Source of the DNA: an uncultured Lachnospiraceae bacterium
Lineage (GTDB): Bacteria > Bacillota > Clostridia > Lachnospirales > Lachnospiraceae
Assembly: GCA_944384105.1 (NCBI GenBank)
Contig: CALWSC010000006.1
Coordinates: 1-41,034, forward strand
DNA: 41,034 nucleotides
Reading direction: 5' to 3'
A program made the position numbers and the translations under genes. Numbering within the stretch: the first letter of the stretch is position 1; every line of letters begins with the position of its first letter. Positions 18,152-25,103 of this stretch are shown piece by piece. The notes below the pieces were generated by a model. It did not search any database, was not told the origin of the DNA, and saw nothing but the letters and a program-made list of their open reading frames with translations.

Positions 18152-18607
18152 CTACTTCTCTGCTTTCGGTATTGCGGTATAAATATTTTTTACATTTTTA
18201 AGAACTACATGCGTTCTTGTGGCGGATACTCCCTCAAAGCCCATAAGCTTTCTGTGAATCCCCTCCAGAGCCTCCGGGGAACTGCAGGAAATCTTCATCA
18301 GGAAATCAAAATCCCCGGTCTGGTAATAGCATGATACGATCTCATCAAATTCCTGAAGCTTTTCCGTAAAGGAGTCGTAATACTTCGGGTGCTCCAGACT
18401 GACCTCCATTAAAGCGGTCATATGATTCCCCGTAAGCTTGTCGTCCACAATAATGGTATAGTTCTTAATCACGCCCGTATCCTCCATCTTTCGGATGCGT
18501 TCAATAACGGCAGACACAGACAGATGAATAGACTTGCTGATATTGGATGCAGTTTCACGGGCATTCTTCTGCAATATTCTCAGTATCTTATAATCAATAT
18601 TATCCAA
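18152..18607 (-). CDS. Lrp/AsnC-family transcriptional regulator
   Basis: This is a 151-residue feast/famine regulator. It has an N-terminal helix-turn-helix (I-D-Y-K-I-L-R-I-L-Q-K-N-A-R onward, about residues 4-55) and a C-terminal RAM/AsnC ligand-binding domain (about 70-145) with G-x-x-D-F-L-M-K-I. Such proteins bind DNA as octamers and usually respond to an amino acid. Its position directly ahead of alr suggests that it senses alanine or a related amino acid and may regulate alr and itself; this is inference from linkage. Confidence 0.9.
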   Translation of the reverse strand: MDNIDYKILRILQKNARETASNISKSIHLSVSAVIERIRKMEDTGVIKNYTIIVDDKLTGNHMTALMEVSLEHPKYYDSFTEKLQEFDEIVSCYYQTGDFDFLMKISCSSPEALEGIHRKLMGFEGVSATRTHVVLKNVKNIYTAIPKAEK

Positions 18608-18689
18608 GTATAAATCCTCCGTTTCCTAATCTCATCCCCCGGGTCAGACGCAGGCGCATCTTTCCCTCATCCTGTTGCCACAATTTCTT

Positions 18690-18718
18690 ATTATACCAAG
18701 ATCTTCACAAAAGTCCAT
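18690..18718 (-). promoter_or_regulatory. Promoter of the lrp-alr unit
   Basis: Minus-strand TATAAT (18690-18695) with ATGGAC (18713-18718) as a weak -35 and a 17-bp spacer. Confidence 0.5.
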
Positions 18719-18734
18719 AAATTTTATAAAAAAA

Positions 18735-19961
18735 TCATACTTTCTCTAAAGATTTTTCGGTGCATTCTCTCTTTTCCGAAACACCCGTCCTTCTCACGCG
18801 GCTTAAAATCCCCACGCACAGAAGCAGAATCAACGGAAATATCGCCGCGCACAAAAGACCCGCCTTTAAATTGCCTCCAAACGCATCTGATACAGTCCCC
18901 ACAATAGAAGGTCCCGCGCTGCATCCCACATCCCCGGCAAGTGCCAGCAGAGCGAACATCGCCGTACCTCCCTGCGGACAGCGCGACGACGACAGGCTGA
19001 ACACGCCGGGCCACATAATGCCCACAGAGAGCCCGCAGAGACTGCAGCCCAGAAGAGACAAAAGCGGAGACGGCGCGAAAACCGCAAGCATATACGCCGC
19101 AATGCACAGCAGGCTGCTCAGCGAGATGAACTTCTTCAGGTTAATCCTCTCCCCGAAAATACCGTAAAATGCTCTCGACGCACCCATAAATACCGCAAAG
19201 GCGCATGGGCCGAGCAGATCTCCAAGCGTCTTGGAAACGCCAAGTCCCTTCTCGGCAAAGTACGAAGACCACTGGCTCATGCCCTGCTCGGATGCCCCTG
19301 AGCAGATCATAAGCACGAAAAACAGCCAAAACAGCTTCATGGAGAAGAGCTTCCGGACAGGCACGGACTCCTGCTCCTCTCCATAGGCCTTCACCGGCGC
19401 TCCGGCAAAAAGGACAACATTGCAGATCGGCACAACTGCCCATATCACCGGCAAAATCCGCCAGTTTTCAATGCCCGCTGCAACAAAGAACAGCGTCGAC
19501 AGCAGTACCACGCCCACATGTCCCCAGCAGTAGAAGGAGTGCAGCAGGCTCATCGCAGACGACTTTTCATCTGTCGGCAATGCCTCCACGATCGGGCTTA
19601 TGAGTACTTCGATCAGTCCTCCGCCCACTGCGTACAGGGCAATCGCAGCCAGGATGCCCGCATACCCATTTCCAAGGACTTCCGGTAATACGGACAGTCC
19701 TACAAGTCCCGCTGCCGCAAAGACATGCGCCGCTACGATCGCCTTCTTATATCCAATCCGCTCCACATACCGCGCGGCTGCCAAATCTATGACAATCTGC
19801 AGCAGGAAGTTAAACGTAACAAGAAACCCGATCTGTTCCAGAGAAATCGCGTATTCCCGCTGGAAGGTCACAAACAGAAGCGGCGCGAGGTTATTTACAA
19901 TCGCCTGGGTGATATAGCCGATATAACTCGCGTACAGCGTTCTCTTATACTTTCGTTCCAT
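18735..19961 (-). CDS. Major facilitator superfamily transporter
   Basis: This is a 408-residue membrane transporter with about 12 hydrophobic segments. The N-terminal half has the MFS loop R-Y-V-E-R-I-G-Y-K-K after helix 2, and the linker is a charged stretch near residue 195 (Y-G-E-E-Q-E). The architecture resembles sugar/fucose-permease-like MFS proteins rather than drug exporters, but the substrate cannot be read from sequence. It is monocistronic, with its own promoter, and lies just upstream of the lrp-alr unit on the same strand. Confidence 0.85.
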   Translation of the reverse strand: MERKYKRTLYASYIGYITQAIVNNLAPLLFVTFQREYAISLEQIGFLVTFNFLLQIVIDLAAARYVERIGYKKAIVAAHVFAAAGLVGLSVLPEVLGNGYAGILAAIALYAVGGGLIEVLISPIVEALPTDEKSSAMSLLHSFYCWGHVGVVLLSTLFFVAAGIENWRILPVIWAVVPICNVVLFAGAPVKAYGEEQESVPVRKLFSMKLFWLFFVLMICSGASEQGMSQWSSYFAEKGLGVSKTLGDLLGPCAFAVFMGASRAFYGIFGERINLKKFISLSSLLCIAAYMLAVFAPSPLLSLLGCSLCGLSVGIMWPGVFSLSSSRCPQGGTAMFALLALAGDVGCSAGPSIVGTVSDAFGGNLKAGLLCAAIFPLILLLCVGILSRVRRTGVSEKRECTEKSLEKV

Positions 19962-19994
19962 AATATTCTCCTTTATCCAACCAATTCCCTCCTA

Positions 19995-20023
19995 ATTATA
20001 AGTATCCTTTCTTTCAAAAGCAA
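19995..20023 (-). promoter_or_regulatory. Promoter of the MFS transporter gene
   Basis: Minus-strand TTGCTT (20018-20023), a 17-bp spacer and TATAAT (19995-20000). Confidence 0.65.
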
Positions 20024-20073
20024 GAGAGGATTGTCGCGAAAATCAGATTTTTAAAATTTTTTCAAAAAACCTG

Positions 20074-20102
20074 TTGACATTTTCCAGGTTCTATAGTATA
20101 GT
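20074..20102 (+). promoter_or_regulatory. Promoter of tRNA-Gly
   Basis: TTGACA (20074-20079), a 17-bp spacer and TATAGT (20097-20102), 40 bp before the tRNA. Confidence 0.75.
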
Positions 20103-20141
20103 ATCTTTTGTCAGATGGAACACCGTATGACACAGAGAAAT

Positions 20142-20214
20142 GCGCGAGTGGCTCAGTTGGTGGAGCGCGACCTTGCCAAGGTCGAGGCCGCGGGTTCGAG
20201 TCCCGTCTCGCGCT
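20142..20214 (+). tRNA. tRNA-Gly (anticodon GCC)
   Basis: Full cloverleaf in 73 nt: acceptor stem GCGCGAG/CTCGCGC, D-arm with CTCAGTTGGT-type loop, anticodon stem CGACC/GGTCG with loop TTGCCAA (anticodon GCC), and T-arm with GGTTCGAGTCCC. The 3' CCA is not encoded, so it must be added after transcription. The gene stands alone, between its own promoter and terminator. Confidence 0.97.
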
Positions 20215-20224
20215 CTTGTTTTTT

Positions 20225-20253
20225 CCCAGCAGATGATACTGCTGGGTTTTTTT
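20225..20253 (+). terminator. Terminator of tRNA-Gly
   Basis: CCCAGCAG/CTGCTGGG stem with a 6-nt loop followed by seven T. Confidence 0.9.
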
Positions 20254-20267
20254 ATGTTTTGGCACGC

Positions 20268-20286
20268 CAAAAGGCACGGCCTTTTG
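20268..20286 (-). terminator. Possible terminator after the nitroreductase gene
   Basis: Perfect 8-bp stem CAAAAGGC/GCCTTTTG with a 3-nt loop, 12 bp after the nitroreductase stop. There is no U-tract on the minus strand. Confidence 0.35.
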
Positions 20287-20297
20287 ACCATGCCCTT

Positions 20298-21062
20298 CTA
20301 TGCTCTTAATATTGCACTCAGTACATACTGACTGTTTGAAAAATTCTTCTGCGTGATCTCACCCAGCCGGATCAAATCCACATCGAGCCACAGTTCTTCC
20401 GCTGCAACCATCATATTCGCGAACATGATGCCAAAGTTAAGCTCATCCCACTTCCCAAACTTCTCCACACCATGCTTTTTGGAAAAGATATGGATACGGT
20501 TGTCATATACCACGAATCTCCATGGCTGGCTGTTCATTGTGGACGGCGCGAGTCTTGCCGCTTCGAGAAGCTGATTCATCCACTGGCGAGGAACCTCTTT
20601 GTAAACGCAAAGCTCATCAAGACTCAGCCTCTTTGCCTCGATTTTCTTTCTGACATGGCTCCCTCTGGCGCGTCCGAACGCCATCAGTCCCACGAGCTTC
20701 TTACCATTTCTGCGCTGGAACTGTCTGGCCAGCTTCATGCTGCCCAAGAAGCAGGTGCCAAGTCCCATACAGCATAGCTGCAATGCCATCTGCTGCATCT
20801 GATATCCCATATTCATCTGATACCGTTCTCCCTCTTCTGAGTAGAACGCCAGATAATACGGCGCCTTAACACCGAACATGCCAAGTCTCTTCATCTGTCC
20901 CTTTGTATTATCCAGCACGGCAATCTCAGCCCCGAACTGACCGAATAAACTGTCCACCTCACGGAAGTGATTCTCGATCTGCTCCAGCATATTTGCCGCC
21001 AGAGCCTCCATATGATAGCTCCGCACAGACTTTCTCACAAAAATCGCTTCATACAAATTCAT
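20298..21062 (-). CDS. Nitroreductase-family protein
   Basis: This is a 254-residue FMN-dependent nitroreductase-like protein. The N-terminal L-Y-E-A-I-F-V-R-K-S-V-R-S-Y matches the phosphate-binding R-R-S-x-R region of the family, and A-R-L-A-P-S-T-M-N-S-Q-P-W-R-F near residue 170 is the second FMN-binding stretch. The segment order (long N-terminal half, then the A-P-S-x-x-N-x-Q-P-W motif) fits the putative TM-nitroreductase group of Clostridia. It probably reduces an oxidised organic substrate with NAD(P)H; the substrate is unknown. The start has AAGGTGAG upstream. Confidence 0.85.
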   Translation of the reverse strand: MNLYEAIFVRKSVRSYHMEALAANMLEQIENHFREVDSLFGQFGAEIAVLDNTKGQMKRLGMFGVKAPYYLAFYSEEGERYQMNMGYQMQQMALQLCCMGLGTCFLGSMKLARQFQRRNGKKLVGLMAFGRARGSHVRKKIEAKRLSLDELCVYKEVPRQWMNQLLEAARLAPSTMNSQPWRFVVYDNRIHIFSKKHGVEKFGKWDELNFGIMFANMMVAAEELWLDVDLIRLGEITQKNFSNSQYVLSAILRA

Positions 21063-21158
21063 ACTCTCACCTTACTCCGCCTCCCGGCGGCCTGCTATTT
21101 GCTGTCATACGGCCGCTGCTCCCCAGCATACACGCCGCGTTAATTCTTTCGTAACATT

Positions 21159-21186
21159 ATTGTAACATAATTTTCCTTATTTTCAA
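21159..21186 (-). promoter_or_regulatory. Promoter of the nitroreductase gene with paired GTAACAT
   Basis: Minus-strand TTGAAA (21181-21186), a 16-bp spacer and TACAAT (21159-21164). Two GTAACAT copies on the plus strand (21151-21157 and 21162-21168) are 11 bp apart across the -10. Confidence 0.6.
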
Positions 21187-21214
21187 GGGGTGGATTACTT
21201 TTTTTAAAAACGGG

Positions 21215-21250
21215 TTGACATTTCCCCTTTTTCATTGTACTATTGTACTA
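21215..21250 (+). promoter_or_regulatory. Promoter and likely operator of the gntR-ABC operon
   Basis: TTGACA (21215-21220), a 17-bp spacer and TACTAT (21238-21243). Two tandem copies of TTGTACTA (21235-21250) cover the -10, giving a GTAC-N4-GTAC dyad. The position suggests repression by the GntR-type protein encoded first in the operon. Confidence 0.65.
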
Positions 21251-21283
21251 GGCACTTAACACAACGATACAGGAGGTGTTTAC

Positions 21284-21655
21284 ATGGCATGGAACCTGAC
21301 TTCCGACAGACCCATTTATATTCAGCTCGTCGAGAAGCTTCAGCTCGACATCATCACAGGAAGCTACCGGCTCGGCGAGAAGCTGCCCTCCGTGAGGGAT
21401 CTCGCCTCAGAGGCGGCGGTCAATCCCAATACAATGCAGAAAGCTCTCACAGAGCTGGAGCGCAGCGGTCTTGTATATACGCAGAGAACCGCAGGACGTT
21501 TTGTCACTGACGATCCGGCTCTGATCCGGAGCATACGCAGAGATCTCGCCGCATCACATATCCGCGATTTTATCCGAACCATGCGTCAATTCGATATGAG
21601 TGATGATGAGATTCTGCATCTGATAGAGGAAATTATGAAGGAGGAGATAGAATGA
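21284..21655 (+). CDS. GntR-family (YtrA subfamily) transcriptional regulator
   Basis: This is a 123-residue regulator with a winged helix (about residues 8-72) containing Y-I-Q-L-V-E-K-L, G-E-K-L-P-S-V-R-D-L-A, and V-N-P-N-T-M-Q-K-A-L-x-E-L-E. Only a short C-terminal helical dimer arm follows, which is the mark of the YtrA subfamily. It has a strong AGGAGG and overlaps the ABC ATPase gene by 4 bp. In this subfamily the regulator represses its own operon with an ABC transporter, often induced by cell-envelope antibiotics; that trigger is inferred. Confidence 0.92.
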   Translation: MAWNLTSDRPIYIQLVEKLQLDIITGSYRLGEKLPSVRDLASEAAVNPNTMQKALTELERSGLVYTQRTAGRFVTDDPALIRSIRRDLAASHIRDFIRTMRQFDMSDDEILHLIEEIMKEEIE

Positions 21656-22350
21656 AGGAACTTGTCACCTGCAAAAACCTTACCAAACAATACGGTAGCA
21701 AGCTGGCACTGAACAATATCAACCTTTCCCTGGAGCCCGGAAAGATCATCGGTCTGCTGGGTCCCAACGGAAGCGGAAAGACAACACTGATCAAGATTTT
21801 GAATCAGCTCACTTTTCCCACATCGGGCGAAGTCCTTATTGCCGGAAATCCCCTGTCTGTAACTACCAAATCGCTGATCTCGTATCTGCCGGACCGCATG
21901 TATCTCGGCAACTGGATGCACGTATCGGACGCCCTGGATTTCTTTTCGGACTTCTATACGGATTTCGACCGCAGCCGCGCACAGGATATGCTCAGCAAGC
22001 TGAATATCCGTCTCTCGGATACAATCCGCGCGATGTCAAAGGGAACGAAGGAGAAGCTGCAGCTTATTCTCGTGATGAGCCGGAGAGCGGCCCTCTACTG
22101 CCTCGACGAACCCATCGCGGGCGTAGACCCGGCGGCGCGCGATTATATTCTCTCAACAATATTAAATAACTACGCCCCGGATGCCGCAATTCTGATCTCC
22201 ACGCATCTGATCAGCGATATTGAGAATATTCTTGATGAGGTCATCTTTATCCGGGACGGAGCAATCGTCCTGCAGTCATCTGTAGACGATCTTCGCATCC
22301 AGAACGGCAAGTCCGTCGACCACGTATTCAGGGAGGTGTTCAAATGTTAG
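21652..22350 (+). CDS. ABC transporter ATP-binding protein (YtrB/BcrA type)
   Basis: This is the ATPase of an exporter-type ABC system, 232 residues. Walker A is G-P-N-G-S-G-K-T-T (about residues 37-45) and Walker B is A-L-Y-C-L-D-E-P (about 148-155) with the D-loop G-V-D-P. The signature is the degenerate M-S-K-G-T-K-E-K rather than L-S-G-G-Q, as seen in regulator-linked transporters of the YtrB kind. The switch histidine is in I-S-T-H-L-I. It overlaps the upstream regulator (4 bp) and the downstream permease (7 bp), so all three are co-translated. Confidence 0.92.
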   Translation: MKELVTCKNLTKQYGSKLALNNINLSLEPGKIIGLLGPNGSGKTTLIKILNQLTFPTSGEVLIAGNPLSVTTKSLISYLPDRMYLGNWMHVSDALDFFSDFYTDFDRSRAQDMLSKLNIRLSDTIRAMSKGTKEKLQLILVMSRRAALYCLDEPIAGVDPAARDYILSTILNNYAPDAAILISTHLISDIENILDEVIFIRDGAIVLQSSVDDLRIQNGKSVDHVFREVFKC

Positions 22351-23147
22351 GAAAATTATTGAAATATGACTGGAAGTACAGTTGGAGGCTGCTTGCCCTG
22401 TTAAACGGCGCACTGCTTATCTTCTCTCTTCTCGGGCAGCTTGGCTCCCGCGTCCTGTGGCACGGCAGTGAGATGATCTCCAGCATGCTGGCTGCCCTCT
22501 ATGTATTTATTTATGTGCTGCTTTTCTCAGGATCTCTGATTGCGACGCAGATCATTCTGGTTGTGCGGTATTATAAGAATTTCTACACCGACGAGGGCTA
22601 TCTGCTGCACACGCTTCCGGTAACAACCGGCGAGAAAATATGGGCAAAGTTCATCAACCATACACTCTGGACGATTATCAATATTGCCTGCCTGATGTTC
22701 TCTGTCTTATGCCTTTTAGGTCCGGCAGAATGGGGGAATTTCTTCAACCTGTTTCCCAAATTTTTCTCATCCCTTTCCTCCGCGCTGAATCTTCCGGCCG
22801 CCGTAGTCGTTATCGCTGCTCTTGCCGCAGTGCTGCTGTCACTTGCCTTTATGATTTACTCACTGTATTTCTGCATAAGCGTCGGAAGTCTGTTCCCGTC
22901 ACACAGGGTCATCGCTTCCATTGTCACATATGTGGTTCTCTATTGTGTCATACAGTTCGGCGCGTTCGCATACCTTATCAGCAGCACACTGTTTATTGAT
23001 CGGAGAATGTATGGCGCCCACCCCGCTTCCGCTTCCGGAACGTTCGGAATCGTATATACAGGCGGTATGCTCCTGCTTCTTGCAGGCAGCGCTCTATTCT
23101 ACGGTTTCAGCTACTATGCAGCAGATAAGAAGTTAAATTTGGACTGA
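22344..23147 (+). CDS. ABC transporter permease
   Basis: This is a 267-residue membrane protein with about six hydrophobic segments (near residues 18-34, 50-75, 105-127, 145-175, 185-210 and 230-253). It starts inside the end of the ATPase gene. No substrate-binding protein is present, so the pair is probably an exporter or an antimicrobial-peptide or envelope-stress detoxification module under the GntR-type regulator. Sequence alone does not identify the cargo. Confidence 0.85.
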   Translation: MLGKLLKYDWKYSWRLLALLNGALLIFSLLGQLGSRVLWHGSEMISSMLAALYVFIYVLLFSGSLIATQIILVVRYYKNFYTDEGYLLHTLPVTTGEKIWAKFINHTLWTIINIACLMFSVLCLLGPAEWGNFFNLFPKFFSSLSSALNLPAAVVVIAALAAVLLSLAFMIYSLYFCISVGSLFPSHRVIASIVTYVVLYCVIQFGAFAYLISSTLFIDRRMYGAHPASASGTFGIVYTGGMLLLLAGSALFYGFSYYAADKKLNLD

Positions 23148-23156
23148 TCATTATGC

Positions 23157-23195
23157 AAAAGAGATCTCCGCTCCAGGCGGCGGTCTCTTTTTGCT
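23157..23195 (+). terminator. Terminator of the gntR-ABC operon
   Basis: AAAAGAGA pairs with TCTCTTTT (23157-23164 with 23184-23191), extended by a GC-rich inner stem and ending in a T-run. Confidence 0.75.
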
Positions 23196-23200
23196 GTAAA

Positions 23201-23291
23201 ATTGAACTTTTTACTTTTTATTGAACTTCTTAATTTTAATATTGAACTTATCCAAAAGGTGTGCTATCATGTGTTTATGTAAATTGAACTT
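23201..23291 (+). repeat. Four direct repeats of ATTGAACTT around the xre-alaA promoter
   Basis: Exact 9-bp copies start at 23201, 23220, 23241 and 23283. Start-to-start spacings are 19, 21 and 42 bp, i.e. about two, two and four helical turns, so all copies face the same side of the DNA. The third overlaps the -35 and the fourth lies between the promoter and the ribosome binding site. They are likely binding sites for a regulator, probably the XRE domain encoded immediately downstream. Confidence 0.8.
23242..23270 (+). promoter_or_regulatory. Promoter of the xre-alaA fusion gene
   Basis: TTGAAC (23242-23247, inside repeat 3), a 17-bp spacer and TATCAT (23265-23270). Confidence 0.65.
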
Positions 23292-23306
23292 CCGGAGGAA
23301 ACATAG

Positions 23307-24809
23307 ATGTCAAAAGAGATTTTTGCACAGAGACTCAGGGCAGCAATGGACCGGCAGGGCAAAAAGCAGGTGGATATTATCCGCATGGCATCTGAGCAGG
23401 GCGTGAAGCTCGGCAAGAGCCATATGAGCCAGTATGTCAGCGGCAAGACCGTCCCGCGCGCGGATCTTCTGCATTTTCTCGCAGAGGCGCTGCAGGTAGA
23501 TGAGGACTGGTTAAAGGGCAGGACACCTGCTGGGGAACCGGAAGCTGCTGATCAGGAAAGCAAGAGAGAAATGATAGCTTTAGGAGGAATAAAAATGCGG
23601 GAATTTAAGAAATCTTCAAAACTGAACAATGTATTATACGACGTCAGAGGTCCGGTTGTGGATGAGGCGGAGCGAATGGAGGAAGCCGGCACTCAGATTC
23701 TGAAGCTCAATATAGGCAACCCGGCGCCTTTTGGATTTCATACGCCGGACGAGGTTATCTATGATATGCGCCGCCAGCTTACAGAGTGTGAAGGCTATTC
23801 TCCGGCAAAAGGACTCTTTGCTGCGAGAAAGGCGATTATGCAGTACGCACAGTTAAAGAAGATTCCAAATGTTACAATCGAAGACATTTATACAGGAAAC
23901 GGCGTCAGTGAACTTATTAATCTGTGTATGTCGGCGCTGCTTGACGACGGAGATGAGATTCTGATTCCGTCCCCGGATTACCCGCTGTGGACAGCGTGCG
24001 CGACACTTGCAGGCGGAAAGGCCGTCCACTACATCTGCGACGAGCAGTCTGACTGGTTCCCGGACCTCGACGATATACGCAGCAAGATTACAGACAGAAC
24101 GAAAGCGATCGTTATTATAAATCCGAATAACCCCACGGGTGCACTCTACTCCCGTGATGTGCTCCAGGGTATTGTAGATATCGCCAGGGAGCATCAGCTC
24201 ATCATTTTCTCCGATGAGATTTATGACCGGCTTGTCATGGATGGCGAAAAGCACATCTCTATCGCTTCTCTGGCGCCGGATCTGTTCTGCGTGACATACA
24301 GCGGTCTTTCCAAATCCCACATGATCGCGGGGTTCCGCATCGGATGGATGATTTTGAGCGGTAATAAGAAGATGGCAGCAGATTATATTGAAGGTCTTAA
24401 AATGCTCTCGAATATGCGTCTCTGCTCCAATGTTCCGGCACAGTCTATCGTGCAGACAGCCCTCGGCGGTTACCAGAGCGTTGAGAATTATATTGTTCCG
24501 GGAGGACGCATCTACGAACAGCGTGAGTTTATCTACAATGCTCTGACTGACATCCCGGGCATCACCTGTGTGAAGCCGAAAGCAGCCTTCTATATGTTCC
24601 CGCGGATCGATATCCAGAAGTTCAACATCACCAATGACGAGCAATTCGCTCTGGATCTGCTTCGCGATAAGAAGATCCTGCTGATCCACGGCGGCGGATT
24701 CAACTGGCATCAGCCTGATCACTTCCGCGTCGTATATCTGCCGCGTATCGAAGTACTGAAAGAATGCGCGGAGAAAATGGCTGATTTCTTCAGCTATTAC
24801 CATCAGTAA
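23307..24809 (+). CDS. XRE-type DNA-binding domain fused to AlaA-like alanine aminotransferase
   Basis: This is a 500-residue fusion. Residues about 6-72 form an XRE/Cro helix-turn-helix with K-Q-V-D-I-I-R-M-A and H-M-S-Q-Y-V-S-G-K-T-V-P-R-A-D. After a linker, residue 97 onward matches a whole E. coli AlaA-type fold I aminotransferase: S-S-K-L-N-N-V-L-Y-D-V-R-G-P, I-G-N-P-A-P-F-G-F, the PLP-site P-N-N-P-T-G, and the Schiff-base Lys336 in G-L-S-K-S. It would convert pyruvate plus glutamate to alanine plus 2-oxoglutarate. GGAGG precedes the start at 23307. Inside the gene AGGAGG (23582-23587) stands 7 nt before an in-frame ATG (23595), so a 404-residue stand-alone aminotransferase could also be made. 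The four ATTGAACTT repeats upstream suggest autoregulation. Confidence 0.9.
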   Translation: MSKEIFAQRLRAAMDRQGKKQVDIIRMASEQGVKLGKSHMSQYVSGKTVPRADLLHFLAEALQVDEDWLKGRTPAGEPEAADQESKREMIALGGIKMREFKKSSKLNNVLYDVRGPVVDEAERMEEAGTQILKLNIGNPAPFGFHTPDEVIYDMRRQLTECEGYSPAKGLFAARKAIMQYAQLKKIPNVTIEDIYTGNGVSELINLCMSALLDDGDEILIPSPDYPLWTACATLAGGKAVHYICDEQSDWFPDLDDIRSKITDRTKAIVIINPNNPTGALYSRDVLQGIVDIAREHQLIIFSDEIYDRLVMDGEKHISIASLAPDLFCVTYSGLSKSHMIAGFRIGWMILSGNKKMAADYIEGLKMLSNMRLCSNVPAQSIVQTALGGYQSVENYIVPGGRIYEQREFIYNALTDIPGITCVKPKAAFYMFPRIDIQKFNITNDEQFALDLLRDKKILLIHGGGFNWHQPDHFRVVYLPRIEVLKECAEKMADFFSYYHQ

Positions 24810-24853
24810 GCGCAATAAGAGGGATGCCGGACGGCATCCCTCTTATTGCGCTT
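24808..24853. terminator. Bidirectional terminator between alaA and the HPr-like gene
   Basis: A long near-perfect palindrome (24808-24829 with 24832-24853) starts in the stop codon of the fusion gene and ends 6 bp before the convergent HPr-like gene. A/T ends on both sides suit termination in both directions. Confidence 0.8.
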
Positions 24854-24859
24854 TGTCCT

Positions 24860-25090
24860 TTATTTTACCATAAATCTGTCAAGTCTTTCCAGAAGCTCTG
24901 AACAGTCATCCGAGTGAATCTGGACAGTCAGAGGCTGAGACAGATCCAGACTTAAAACACCCATGATGGATTTGGCGTCGATCAGGTATCTGCCCACCAC
25001 GAGATCCACCTCAATCTTATAATCATTTACTACGGTTACAAAATCCTTTACCGCGGAGATTCCCTCCAGCTTTACCTCAATTTTCTTCAT
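24860..25090 (-). CDS. HPr-like protein lacking the phosphorylatable histidine
   Basis: This is a 76-residue protein with the HPr fold signature: M-K-K-I-E-V-K-L start, a conserved A-K-S-I-M-G-V-L-S-L-D-L block around residues 39-50, and a closing Q-I-H-S-D-D strand plus helix. The His15 position of true HPr (G-L-H-A-R-P) reads G-I-S-A-V-K, so the PTS phosphate cannot be carried. The Ser of K-S-I-M-G, the HPr kinase site, is kept (Ser41). A regulatory rather than transport role is likely. The start at 25090 is chosen for its AGGAGG; a longer in-frame start at 25129 lacks support. The upstream amidase gene ends 13 bp away on the same strand. Confidence 0.75.
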   Translation of the reverse strand: MKKIEVKLEGISAVKDFVTVVNDYKIEVDLVVGRYLIDAKSIMGVLSLDLSQPLTVQIHSDDCSELLERLDRFMVK

Positions 25091-25103
25091 AATATTCCTC
25101 CTG

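Noticed and set aside
20142-20214. tRNA-Gly as an integration site for a mobile element
   Set aside because: No integrase and no repeat of the tRNA 3' end lies nearby; the tRNA has its own promoter and terminator.
23201-23291. CRISPR array
   Set aside because: The four ATTGAACTT copies are only 9 bp, spacers are short and AT-rich, and no cas genes are present; an operator array is the better reading.
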